From Apteryx mantelli (Eukaryota; Chordata; Aves; Apterygiformes; Apterygidae), in assembly GCF_036417845.1 (NCBI RefSeq), contig NC_089982.1, positions 67,159,684 through 67,223,683 on the forward strand: a stretch of DNA of 64,000 nt, written 5' to 3'. Numbering within the stretch: the first letter of the stretch is position 1; every line of letters begins with the position of its first letter. This document shows positions 38,601-64,000 of the stretch, piece after piece. The notes beneath the pieces were generated by a model. That model worked only from the letters and a program-made list of their open reading frames with translations. It was not told where the DNA came from and searched no databases. The position numbers and the translations under genes were made by a program.

Positions 38601-41600
38601 GCTTAGCCTGAGACAGTAAAAATTGCTATTGAGCCTTACATCCAAAAAATTAGGCAATAGCAATACCAAACATCACCATCCCCAAATCATTTTGAGATTT
38701 TATGCCCCAATTAAAAACACACTCTCATAGTCACTTGAGTGTAAAGACATCTTACCTATAACCCTCTTCAACAGGGAGTACAATCATACTTGGGGTGATG
38801 TTGGTAAAGATACGAACAGGAGACTGCCTACGACCTGTCTTGCCATGTTTATAAAGTGCATGATTATCATAGTCTACCTATAAAATAAGGATGGGGGAGG
38901 GGGAGAAAAAAAAGTCTTAAACTGAATGCTAAGCATGGACAGAACTTTTTCATATTTACTCTCTTTACAGATTTTTTATGAAATTCTCATTTTTATATAA
39001 AAGACTAACCGCTAGTTAGAGTACAAATTTTACAGCAAGTGTTTGGTCTCATTTATTTTTAAATTTGTGCAATCAAAATAGCAGGCTAGACTCCAGAAAT
39101 CCAGTTTCGAACACTACAATTACCATATTTTATTTTTCCCTTTTTACTCTTTTGCACTATATATCTGAGATATTGCAGTTGTTTTATATTAGTGAGGTGT
39201 TTGTTCTGCTAAAGAGTAACCCAGGTTAAAAAAAATAGAACTATATTGTTTGTTCTGTCTGGCAGTACAAGAGTTGTTATGCATCTTAACCTATCTCAAA
39301 ATAATTAGAAGAGCCACAAATCCAATTAGTGCTGCTTCTTCCACCACTGCACTCAGAGACCCTGGTACAAAAATTCTCCTCTCTGAACACTAGCAGGAAT
39401 GCAGAGTCTATGGCCTAACACAGGTTTCCAATTTTCTTCTACAAATTTCCATTCTATGAGATACAGATAGGTTTTCTGGAACACCTGCATCAAACTTAAG
39501 GCAGAAACAAATTAAACTACACCTGAAGATAGAACTCCCTTTACTTCCTGACATATGTAACAGGAAGTGGCTTTAATATTAACAGTACAGGATATACTTC
39601 CAGTAATAACTAACACAGAAACCACAGAATGATTCAGTTAATATGTTATGATGGTTAAGTCCTTAACAACTTCATTTTTTACACAATTCTAAAAAATTTC
39701 CACTGTTACAGTTCCAGTCTAATCCCAGCAGTTTTGGGGATGAAACACCTTAAACTTTTTTTGACCAGGACTGGGCATTACCACCAGGCTAACAGCATTT
39801 CAACATTTGGGAAAAATAAAACACTTTTCTTCAAGTTCTCAGCTCAGCAATAATATGCACTTGTTGAAATTACTGCAAGTTTTGTCACATCAAAAACATT
39901 TTAGAATAAACAAGTGAATAGACAAAAGACAGGTGAGAAAATTAAAGGTAAGTAATAACTGTGTCACACTGCTACAGTTTATCTAAGGTATGACTAATAC
40001 AAATACAAAATCCAGAGTTTACATAATGAGCAGCATCACAGGGTTTGCAGTGCCTCCCATACAGGGGAATTAAAGTTGAAGAAGAATGACCATCTACAGA
40101 CAAGCAGATCTATGATCCACCTCCATTTTCTTGTTTGCACTGCACACCACAAATTAGCAAATTCACTGGCCTTCCTCATACTGATAATCCCCTCACACTG
40201 AAGCTTGGGAAATTCACTGGCCTTAGTCGTACCTGATAATCCATCATACTGAAACTTGGGAAAAACTCAAGAATGCGAGACTCAAAGAAGTATGGAAATA
40301 TCCAGAACATGGGCATCTCTTGGTTGTTATGACCTAGAAATGAAGAGACTCAGATGTACTTTAAAGAAAGACAGAGTACATGAAGCATGAAGAGTTTACT
40401 GTAATTGTTCTGAATGCATGAATGTGTGCATGCACGTCATGCTGGTCATAAGAACAAGTTCCTTTAGGGTGACAGAATGTTGTTGCCATATTCTATTTAT
40501 ACTGAGTGGTAAATTAACTCGGACCATTTGTTTCACCTGCCTAGGTTGGTAAGAAATGGTACTGATTGATAGCTTGTTCTTCTCCCCCTTTAAAGTCCAT
40601 GTTAATTGTGAAGTGGATTTTAATAGAGAATTAAAGAATTAGGTATTATTTAACTAAGAGTATCAGGAGGGTAAATCAAATATATGGTATTTCATCTTTA
40701 GAAATTGTAATACATGTGTTAACACTCACTAGAATATCAAGAATTAGGGACTTTTAAATAAGTACTTTTTCTTAAGGTGATGTTACAAGCTCAACCCACC
40801 TATCTGCTTGTAATACCTTCTTTTTTTGTCTGCCTCCACATTGCCATCAGCTTTTTAAAACTAAAAGCCAGTGCTTCCACTAATCCTCCAAATGGGGGAT
40901 CAGTCACCATAATGACTCTTTCACCTTTGTCTTGATGAAAGAATTGCCTGCAAGTTTCATGTGCAGCCTGTAAGAGACAGAAATTAGTTTCCAGAAATGT
41001 AGATTCAAGAACTGTAAATAGACTGTATTTGGCAATAAAAGGATTATTTTAGTAGTTACAACTTTGAAGAAGTAGGTTATTTCTTCTTGTGTAGGTGAAT
41101 GTAGGATTTCAGAAAAAACAAAACAAAACAACCCACACACTAGAACTGCAGCACTGAAAACAACTGCCCTATTCAGTTAGAGCTGATGTATCAAGCACAG
41201 ATATAGTTCAAGCTTTCCAAAATAATCTTCTCCTAAGGGCCCTAAATTTAACTTGTTAAAAAAAGAGGTTGCTTATAGCAAGAAACCAGAGCTCAGGTTT
41301 AGAATACACTTGATTCATATCTTTTCACTTTAGTTTTATTCCATAAAACATTATGAAAGTAATGGGAGAACTTTCAGTCCACCGAACACTGATTCAATCC
41401 ATACTGGTTATAAAAAATACACTGTGCTCAAATTCTAGCAATTCAACCTTGATTCCATTATTTAAAAAAATAATTTAAAAAGCTACATAATTACCATCAT
41501 CCCAATTTAGCTTGCAGTGTTCCCTCTTCTATTACTTCAACTTTATTGCAGTCCAAAAATAGATTTTTCTTCTACAATATTAATGTTCTGAAGCGCTACA

Positions 41601-44600
41601 ATTTAATTGTTTAAATGATACAGTGCCATCACAGCTGTCAACTTTTCACATCTTGAAAAGAAAACTAGCATACTATCATGCAGATGAACACAGTCTTTCA
41701 TTTTAATTGAATAATATAGAATCTGAATACAGTGATGGATTAAAAAGATTCAAAGATAAGGCTTTCAGACCAGCCTTCAGTTTCCTTTTAGATGATTTTT
41801 TTCTGTTTTTAAGAACCTATTTGAAACCAGGTTTTAGAATAGAAAAATCTGAAAGTTATCTAAAAAGTGTGAACATTATCACAATAAGTATGTTTACACA
41901 AGTTAGTGATGGCTTAATAATAATGGCAGGGGAAGAGCAAACAGCAATTGAGTAAATTACTGGGATAAGTGTTTTGAAAAGAATGTTTGGAATTGAATTA
42001 CACTATGATTTTCCATAAACACGTAAATAAATGTGCTATTGCAGTTGCAGATTTCCTAATAAACTCAAAATCAAGTACTCAGTATGCCATTTACAAAGAA
42101 AGTAGAAATTCAATACTTTTTACTCATGACACTAATTCAACCTCATTTTTTAATCAGCAAAGTTAACACATTTTAACCTTGCTTGCCTGCAATAAAGCAG
42201 GAATACCTCTTCCCTCCCACATCAAGCACCAATGAACAAGTCCTGTGGCACCCACTGGGCTTGTAAAGGCAAAAGTGGGCAGAATTAAACAATTAATTCT
42301 GTTGTAGGAGCAACAAGAATAGTACTGTTGATGATTTATGTCATGACAGCTGTTTCCTACTAGATTAGCCACGACTTTCTTACAAAATTCTTCATTAACA
42401 ACATGCAGTTCCTATGAAATAGTCAAGAAATATTTGGCCTTACCTCTCCACCAAAGAAATAATGATTAAACATGTTATAGTGACAGAATTCATCCTCTGT
42501 ATAAAACTGTGAATATCTGTAAAGTAAATTTTTAAAGTAATAGAAAAATAGAAACAACTTCTTGTCTGCTCTAAAGGGCATTTATAGTTAAAACAAGTTA
42601 AAGTGGGTTCTGATTACTGACAATACATACTAACACTGGAAACCACAAAGTATAAATATTTTTCTCATACATTGGCTGTCATGGATGAATATGTGTGGAA
42701 AGGGAGATGCAGAGTGAGTAAAGTGAAAAAAAGCACCAATTTATCTTTAAAAATAAGAACAGAAAACTTTGTACATATTCTTCAGACAGATATATGCTTA
42801 GAAAACCTACCTGAAATCAATATCTAGCAGAAGACTTCTAACGCTGAAGTCTTCTTCTTGTGATGCTTTTGATTGGATCATTTCATGAAGCCTAAATTAT
42901 AATTGAAGCAAAGAAATTTAACACAATCATAAGCTTCAGAAAATATCTTGCAAGACACAAATGCCTGATACTTTTTTAAAATTAAAACCAGATACAGAAA
43001 AAAGAATAACCAGAATTTTGATGATATCAACATGACTCCATTTGTCTAATATTCAGAGTTATAAACATAGTGAAGACTATTCGATCCACATGAAGAACAG
43101 AAATCAAAGAAACTCACTGCCACTTTTGCAAGAAACAAAGCAGGACATTTTAATTAGCAGAGTTCTGTTAAATTGCAGTGCAGATACAGTCTTCTTGTAT
43201 AGCTTATGAAATCAAGATCCCACTAGCTGCTTGGATAATCCCAAATAATTAAAGCTTAGTGAACTTATTGAGGGAGAAAATCCTTTTAAATAAATTTCAG
43301 ATTATTTTAATATTAGTAAGCTGCACAGTTTTGAGGCAGAAATATCATTTGGAAAATATAACAATCCCCACTAAATACCTGGGTGTTCCAACAGAAAGCA
43401 CTCGTCTGAATCCTAAAGCAATAATAAGGTCCAGCAGGAACTGGCAACTTCTGTCTGCAAACAAATACTGTGCATTTGTTTTCTTATTCTCCAGTGGATA
43501 CAGAAGTTGACTGGGACTTTTTAACTGGGCAGTGGAGATATCACATAAGACCTGGTGACCATAGTGTTTTTCCCATTCATCTGGCAATAGCAATTGCTGG
43601 CATTCCTGACAAAACTTCCTCTTTGATAGTGGCAGAAGAAGAAAGTTCTCATATCTTTAAATACAAAAGACAATAAGGAACAAATTTTGAAAAGCCCTCT
43701 ATAAAATATGAACCCCTCCTTCACATCTTTTATAAGAATTTGAACATTTAAAAGGCAGGCAGTTTTAGCTGCTGTTACAAAAATCCACCAACTATAAGTG
43801 AATGAAATAATATTTATGAAAAAACATTCAAAGGACACTTTGAAAAAGCCTACCCTGACAGCAAGTAACATGCCACCCAAATGTGTTGAGACTCCCCATA
43901 AAATTACTGGATTACAGAGTGAAGGCTCTATATCCACTACCAGCAAGCAGTCCTGTACGCTTATACACAAAACTCAGATTATTTGTTACTGTATTACCTT
44001 TGCTTGTTTGCACAATGTTAAATTATAGCCTGTCATTTTTGCACAGTTCACTGAAAATAAAAAAATTTTTTTTAATTAAGTAATAAGTAATTAAGAAATT
44101 TTTTGAACTCAAACTGCTACTGGCCTCCTGTTAGTACATTATGAGCAACAATATAAGAAGAAATACACATACAAAAAAAGATATAATTCCCAGGTTGAAA
44201 ATACCATGACCTAATTGGATGTTTCATGTTATTTTCCCATTGCAGTCAACCAGTTCTCATTTTCCCAAGTCCCTTTGGCATATTTTCATATTTAAAAAAA
44301 AACCTGAAACATGGTATCTACATTCACAATACCTAAACTTACATTAGCCTGTTTTTAACTGAAGAAAATATGTTTAGCAACAATACCTTTCCACATTCTG
44401 TCTGTGAGTAAAAGCAGGCTGATGATTTCTATTATATTCTTCACGTGCTGCAAGCCTAGTTTCTGACACCTGTAAAATTTATATATATACACACACGGTT
44501 ACAAAACAGATACAGCTCTGTGTTGCAGATTAAATCTCAACATTAAACTAGAAAGGTGCAAAGGTCTCATGCTTCAGGTGGTCTGCTCAGAAAAATTCTC

Positions 44601-46352
44601 ACAGTCCTTTGATTCTTGAATCACAAGAATAAGCGTGACTGCAGCGTAGCAGCACACTACATAACACAAGCCTCTCATTCTGAATTCAAACTATGCAAAA
44701 TAATAATAAATTAAATAATGTAATTCTTCCACCACAAGAATACTTTGGGAAAAAACTCGAAATGATGAAAAGAGAGAGATGTACTTGCTACTGATGCATG
44801 CCAGCGGTTGCATTCCCTCTAAAGAGCAACAAGCTGATCCTGCATGACTGATGACAGTAGAAGTGTTGCCAGTCTTTTGAGTGCATTTATTTCAAAAGCA
44901 TGACAGCTCTTCTCCAAGCCTTTTATTTTGTTTCCATAAGACAGACTTATTTGTTTCATTATTAACAGATGTTCAAGATATTTGCACAAAACGTAAGGAC
45001 CCACTTGTTTAAAGGGGAAGACAATGAAACTCAAAGTAACAAAATACCTTATTATACAAATTATGCCCATAACAAAATTTCACCAGGAATACTATTTCAG
45101 TCTATACAAACCAGTGAATAACCACCTTGTTTTGACTTTAGAGAACCTATCAATAATAACTAACACATATAGAGATGAAAGGTTTAAGAGCCTGATTAAA
45201 TTCCCAAGCCAACCTGCTGAGATCAATAACTAAAACGCAATATACTCATTTAGGAAACAGAAGTAGTAACACAAAACGTAGGCGGCAATGGCAAACTTTC
45301 CATGAATACATTTCAGTCCCAAACTTGTTATCCTGCAATAATCTGACTAAAGTTCTTTAGATGATGAGAAAGTGCTGCAGACATTGAGACTATCGAGTAT
45401 CAGGCTGATCCCTGCCATCTCACTATTTTTTTTATGTCCCATTGCCTGCCTAAATCCACCAGGTGTTCTCCATTTTAGCCATGTAAAATAGGAAACTCTT
45501 GGGATAAGAATCACCTTTTTGTGATAGCATAGTATTAGCCAAGCTTTTAACTTGAATTCTTAAGTGTCTTGGTAATACAGTAACAAATACCAGTTTTGCT
45601 CAAAACATACACGGCTTTCTTTGAAAGTTGTATTTCAGATAGGTTTTCCAGGCATAAATAAGTGCCCCACTACATAAATACAAAATATCAGACAAAGCTT
45701 GTAAGACAGCAATTGCCACAGCTTTCCAGACTCCCCCACCAAACAAACAAACAAACAAAAAAAAACCTCTTTTCAATTTTCTGTTAAAGAGAGAAGAAAA
45801 TCCCAACTATTTATATTTACCGCAGTGTTGGGCAGTGCTCTCTTACCTTCTCATCTTCCCACTGGAAAAAGTTACAGTCTTTCCTATCCCTACAAGCTGA
45901 ACAAGCATAAAACCTTCTTCCCTCTTCTTCTCCTTGGTTCATCTTTGCAAAGAGAAGAGCAGGACCTAAAGGACAAGCGTAATTGCAGCATGATGCACTG
46001 GGCAGCTACAGCTTTATTTTAACAGCCCCAGCGCAAGTGTCAGACTCCCGGAATCAAGCGCGGACAACGGTCGGCGTAAAGCAAAACGCGTGTTTCAGGG
46101 GAGGCTGCGAAAGCAGCTGCAGACGCTCAGGCGCAGGGGCACCGGGGAGGCTCCCGCCCGGGCCCTGCGGGCGCCGCGGGCAGCGCCGGCAGAGCCCTCC
46201 GCTCGGCCCCGGCCCGGCTCACCGTGCGGGCAGCTGGGAGCGCCGGGGGCCGCGCCGAGCAGGGCCAGCCCGCCCGCACCCGCCCGCTCCTGCCGCGGGC
46301 CCGCCGCCACGCCGCGCAACCCCTGCGGGGCACTAGCACCGAGGGCCGCCAT
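35676..46352 (-). CDS. ZCCHC4: 28S rRNA N6-adenosine methyltransferase ZCCHC4, complete, 13 exons
   Basis: In human this enzyme makes m6A at A4220 of 28S rRNA and acts in the nucleolus. The spliced frame gives 514 residues (human 513). Exons, 5' to 3': 46223-46352, 45847-45965, 44387-44469, 43379-43654, 42811-42891, 42444-42516, 40817-40967, 40233-40333, 38756-38877, 38018-38093, 37445-37496, 36870-37014, 35676-35811. The GRF zinc finger is at about 41-81 (C41, H43, C65, C74). The Rossmann methyltransferase domain follows, with the catalytic DPPF at 277-280. Next comes a Cys-rich treble of zinc fingers (about 380-440, C-x2-C repeats). The CCHC knuckle is C446, C449, H454, C459. A Lys/Arg-rich tail (471-514) may bind RNA or serve nucleolar targeting. 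The ATG at 46352 is the first in the conserved frame and has G at -3. Exon 8's donor lies inside a tandem duplication (see findings). No defects were seen. Confidence 0.96.
36613..36672 (-). repeat. possible ancient MIR/CORE-SINE-like fragment (ZCCHC4 intron 12)
   Basis: The block 'tttttacagttaaggaatta' followed by 'agtaagtgacctgcctaaat' follows the order of the MIR core (ttttacagatgaggaaactg ... agtgacttgcccaaggtca) as I remember it. It is short and heavily diverged, so chance resemblance is possible. Confidence 0.4.
38241..38700. repeat. possible ancient interspersed repeat (ZCCHC4 intron 9)
   Basis: The segment contains 'aggcccagagcctcgtaatc', 'atttagacacctgaag', 'tttaggtgcttgaa' and 'cttaggtgcccaactctcc'. 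This style resembles a dispersed 'ggcccaga...tttaggcacctaa' repeat that I remember from turtle and crocodile DNA. I cannot name the family. The boundaries are rough. Confidence 0.3.
40159..40260 (-). repeat. 51-bp imperfect tandem duplication covering the ZCCHC4 exon 8 splice donor
   Basis: Unit A (40159-40209) and unit B (40210-40260) both begin AAATTCACTGGCCTT and end CTTGGG, with roughly 80% identity. Unit B contains the last 28 bases of exon 8 and the first 23 of the intron, including the real donor. Unit A lies wholly in the intron and keeps a donor-like CA/GTATGAG at 40181/40182. Confidence 0.88.
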
Positions 46353-46620
46353 GTCACCGCCGCCGTCCCGGCAGCCCTCGCCAAGGGGCGCGGCGGGGCG
46401 CGGCGGCCCGTGCCGTGGCAGAGCGCGGCGCGGCGCCACCCGGCGGGGCGGCGGGAGCGCTGCAGCCCGCCCGTGCCCGGACCCCGCAGGGCCGCGGCGC
46501 CGGAGCCGGGCGGGGCAGAGCAAGGGGCGGGGCGTGTGGCCCCGGGGGCGGGGCTTTGCGGCTTCCCGCCTCACAGACGCCGGGCAGGTGCCCACGGCTG
46601 CACCCTTCAAAGGCACAAAA
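46085..46620 (-). promoter_or_regulatory. ZCCHC4: CpG island promoter of ZCCHC4
   Basis: A CpG-dense block covers exon 1 and about 270 bp upstream. GC boxes (GGGGCGGGGC-type) lie at 46524-46533 and 46544-46554, about 170-200 bp upstream of the ATG at 46352. No TATA box is evident. The overlapping long open frames on both strands arise from the lack of AT-rich stop codons here. Confidence 0.85.
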
Positions 46621-47935
46621 CGAGGAATAAACCAACCCCCTCTTTCCCCCGAGTCAGCGAAACACAGCCCAAACGCGGGCCGCCGGGCAAAAAGCTGTGG
46701 GAAGAGGCAGGGGGAAGGGAAGCCCCCGCTTCTCAGAGATGAGTTCTTGCGCACAAACCTCACCTTTTCACTACCTCAGGTATGCTGCTGTTGTTCATAA
46801 AGCCATTAAAGTTCATATTCTAGCTTTAAACAAGTTTAAGCAGCAGCACATCAGTTTCCATTCTCCACCTTTGTAGGAATCACAACTATATTCCAGAGTA
46901 ATTCTAGAAAAGCAGAACATTGCAGTCACTATGTCACCTGTTGCTGTTAAAAAGTGGTTTTATGGGTTTCTAAGTATTTAAATAAAGCCTAACGCTACAG
47001 GGCCTAGGAATACCTTAGTTGAACTACTTAAAAAAATAACTCCCCCTCAAACCAAAACGTTGCAGAAGGGACAGGATTTTGAATTTCTTCTGCCACTCCT
47101 TGCTCTTAACTAAGTGCAGCTTGGCCTGCTGAGCAAACAAGGTTTACACATACATTTTGTCTATTCGACAACTTCCACTAAAATTACCGGCTGGGTTCTG
47201 AAGTTAGCCTAATGAACAAAGCAGGAGAAAGCCCTGCCAAGGGCAGCGCCGTGGGACCCTCCCCCGGAGGAGAAGCCCCAGGGGGAGCAGGGCCGGGACG
47301 GGACCGGGGCAAGCGTGCCGGGGAGTCGCCCGCCCACGCCGCTCCTGCGCCTGCTGCCTTTACTCGCATGCCCTGGGATTAAAAAAGGTAAACTCATCAG
47401 TATAATCCAGGTGCAGCAGTAACGCCCAGGAGCTGGGTCTTGGGAAGGACGTGGCGAAGCAAGAGAACCAGATGAGGGTTTTACGTGCGCAACCCATAGC
47501 GTATACCTGAATCGAGTGCTGCTCACCGTTCAAACGCAAAAAAGGGCTTTTATTCCTGTTTCGCCATCCACATCACCAAAAGCCACACAAAGGCTTTCAA
47601 GAAACTCAGTCTTGATCTCTCTCAAGATCTCAAAGCAGGGAGAATGCTTCCGGCCACCATGAGAGTCCTCCATGAAGAGCAGTAAGACGCTGATGGGAAG
47701 AGAAGCCTGATGCCGTGCAGCGCAGAGCACACAGCGAGCTAACCCAGACACCCACGACTGCCAGATGCTAATGTTAGTGTGCAGTGCCACACACTGCTAT
47801 ACACTTGGTACTACAGAGAAAAGCAAAACTAGTAAAGAAAAAAAAAGAGTAAAAAAAAAAAAGCAAAATTAAGGACTACCTTCTGCAGAACAAATAAAAC
47901 ATGAGTCTAAAATCTATGCATTCTAGATTATGACA
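46621..47935. other. ZCCHC4-PI4K2B intergenic region with a GC-rich patch
   Basis: Mostly AT-rich DNA with no recognisable gene. A GC-rich, CpG-containing patch lies at 47220-47360, separate from the ZCCHC4 island and about 0.9 kb upstream of it. A/T runs lie at 47836-47866. The open frames here match no family I know. Confidence 0.5.
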
Positions 47936-49456
47936 TTTATTGTCTTCAGGAGGCAGGTCTGATGCATAAACACCTGTGAATTTTAATAAACTGCTCAGAT
48001 CATAAAGTTTCCATGGTTTGTTTTTTAAGGTGGTCATTTCAGTCTTATTTTAAACCCCACAGTACAGTAAGTTTTACATTTAAGGCTTAAACATTTCAGT
48101 TAATCAAGTGAATTGCTGACATGCTACATTAATATTTACATCCACTCAAAATTATATAAAATACAAGCATTTTATTATTTGAGTTCAACAGTATTGCTTA
48201 GAATTACAAAATACAGCAATGTCTGAAATACTGAAGGTTTCATAAAAGCAGCAATTTTTCTCCCATTCCTGTTTTTGTCCAGAAGATTACTAAAATAAAA
48301 ATATTTACCATGTTACATAAGCCACCGATTTGGAAAAGTGACCAGCAAGTCTTAAACACATGAATATAAAAGCAAATATAAATTGGCAGATGAGCATGAC
48401 ACCGCTAAGGGTCCAACAATAAGTGTGTGTCCTATGTATTACACTTGTTTTCTCTGGTCAAAAATAATGGTGTATTTGGATAGGAATTTAGAAGGCAGGC
48501 TGGCTTAGTGATGAACACATTAGTGCTTCCGTCAATAACAGTAAAGAACCACTTTGGTGACCACTGATGAACACACTGTTTAATTATACACGTTTATATG
48601 CAAACAGCAAATCAGACTTGTAACAACGTGTAATTCTTTTGCAATGGGTCTATAGAGAAATATCACAATTTTCCATACCTGTATTTAAATACACAAGTTA
48701 AAAAAAACTACAGAGGAAATTTCATCATCTGAAATATACACCTAGTTTATTTAGTCACCGTAGGAACTGTATGTATTTACCAGGGGGCAGGATTTTGCCA
48801 TAATTTAAACTACAAAACTTATTTTTGATCCCCACTTTGAGGAAAAAAACAAAAAACAACAAAACCCCCCCCACACACACATTTGGACCATATCTTCCCC
48901 ACATTCTGTTACTTGGGTGTCAAGGACTGATTTTTTTTATTTTTTTTTTAATGCATGACTTCCCCCTCCCCTCAAGTAACTAGCCTATGAAAACCTATAA
49001 ATAGCTTAGATATCAGAACAAAATTACATGGAAAAGCATTTTCACAACCAAAGATAACATTCTGCGCTTCTTTTTAAAGAGCTTATAAAAAGAAGTTAAT
49101 AGGGAATAGGTTCTCATCTTTATATTAAATGAACAGAATTTCTATTGTATTCAAAAGCAGTATTTCAGCATATGCAAACTGTGCATCTTCCCTTTATTAT
49201 TATTATTCAGAATACATTAATCTAGCCTATAAAAAATACAATATAGACAAGTTCTTCTCATTCCCTGACATAAGAATTCACAATTTTGACACAAAAATTG
49301 TAAACTTTTGATTACATTCAAAATATATTTCTTAAGTTCTGAGGTGTCGGCAGTCTGAGCTCTTGGTATACAGCAGAATTACTTTATTACAGAGCCTTTA
49401 CACAAAAAGTAGCTTACGAAATTAGAGACATTTACTTTTCTCATATATTTTTGTTG
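47936..49456 (-). other. PI4K2B: probable PI4K2B 3' UTR with several poly(A) signals
   Basis: AT-rich sequence directly after the PI4K2B stop codon. Minus-strand AATAAA hexamers occur at 49383-49388 (about 70 nt after the stop), 49193-49198, 48171-48176 and 47936-47941, so a short or a roughly 1.5 kb UTR are both possible. The segment also has a TTA repeat near 49193 and a C-rich/CA run near 48866. It shows no coding potential. Confidence 0.4.
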
Positions 49457-63778
<14,322 letters not shown>

Positions 63779-64000
63779 TCAACCTATTAAATCAGTGAAA
63801 CCTGATTTCACCAAATGCCTAATAAATCTTTTGTTTAAAATAAAACTGCCAAATCTGCAACAACCAATTTGAGATCACCATTACAAAATTTCTGTATTGT
63901 TCAAAGAGATTTTTAAGATTTATTTACATACGGAAGCCTAAAAATAATTTAAAAAAAATTCAGAAACAAGCCTGTCAAAAAATACATGGGTGCACCAAAG

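Noticed and set aside
46090-46800. 236-codon plus-strand frame antisense to ZCCHC4 exon 1
   Set aside because: It lies in the CpG island where stops are scarce. Its low-complexity Arg/Pro/Ala content matches no family, though a divergent noncoding transcript cannot be excluded.

Overview
The window looks like avian nuclear DNA. It has several CR1 LINE fragments in both orientations, compact introns, sharp CpG-island promoters in an AT-rich background, and proteins that align clearly (from memory) with vertebrate orthologues. I cannot name the species.

Three protein-coding genes lie head to tail on the minus strand, so they read from right to left: PI4K2B (63654 down to 49457; its first exon is beyond the right edge), ZCCHC4 (46352 to 35676, complete) and ANAPC4 (34779 to 15685, complete). 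As I recall, this is also the order and orientation on human chromosome 4p15.2. I rebuilt every exon by hand from splice sites, reading frame and remembered human protein sequence. ANAPC4 gives 28 coding exons and 803 residues. ZCCHC4 gives 13 exons and 514 residues. PI4K2B gives nine exons (2-10) and 392 complete codons plus the stop. All reading-frame phases close without a stop or frameshift, so all three look functional.

Layout: 1-15684 is AT-rich flank downstream of ANAPC4 with no gene I can support. ANAPC4 fills 15685-34779, with its CpG-island promoter at about 34300-35070. ZCCHC4 ends only about 0.9 kb upstream of the ANAPC4 start codon. ZCCHC4 fills 35676-46352, with its CpG island at about 46085-46620. 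A 3.1 kb gap holds a small GC-rich patch and the likely PI4K2B 3' UTR. PI4K2B and its introns fill the rest.

The gene products act in unrelated processes: a lipid kinase on Golgi and endosome membranes, a 28S rRNA m6A methyltransferase, and a scaffold subunit of the anaphase-promoting complex. The clustering is inherited synteny, not an operon. No new multi-gene system is visible. The most unusual signals are small: a tandem duplication across the ZCCHC4 exon 8 splice donor that creates a second, in-frame donor; a lysine-free acidic ANAPC4 tail that lacks the two SUMO sites known in human; a near-perfect 33-37 bp inverted repeat in an ANAPC4 intron; and a GC-AG intron in ANAPC4.
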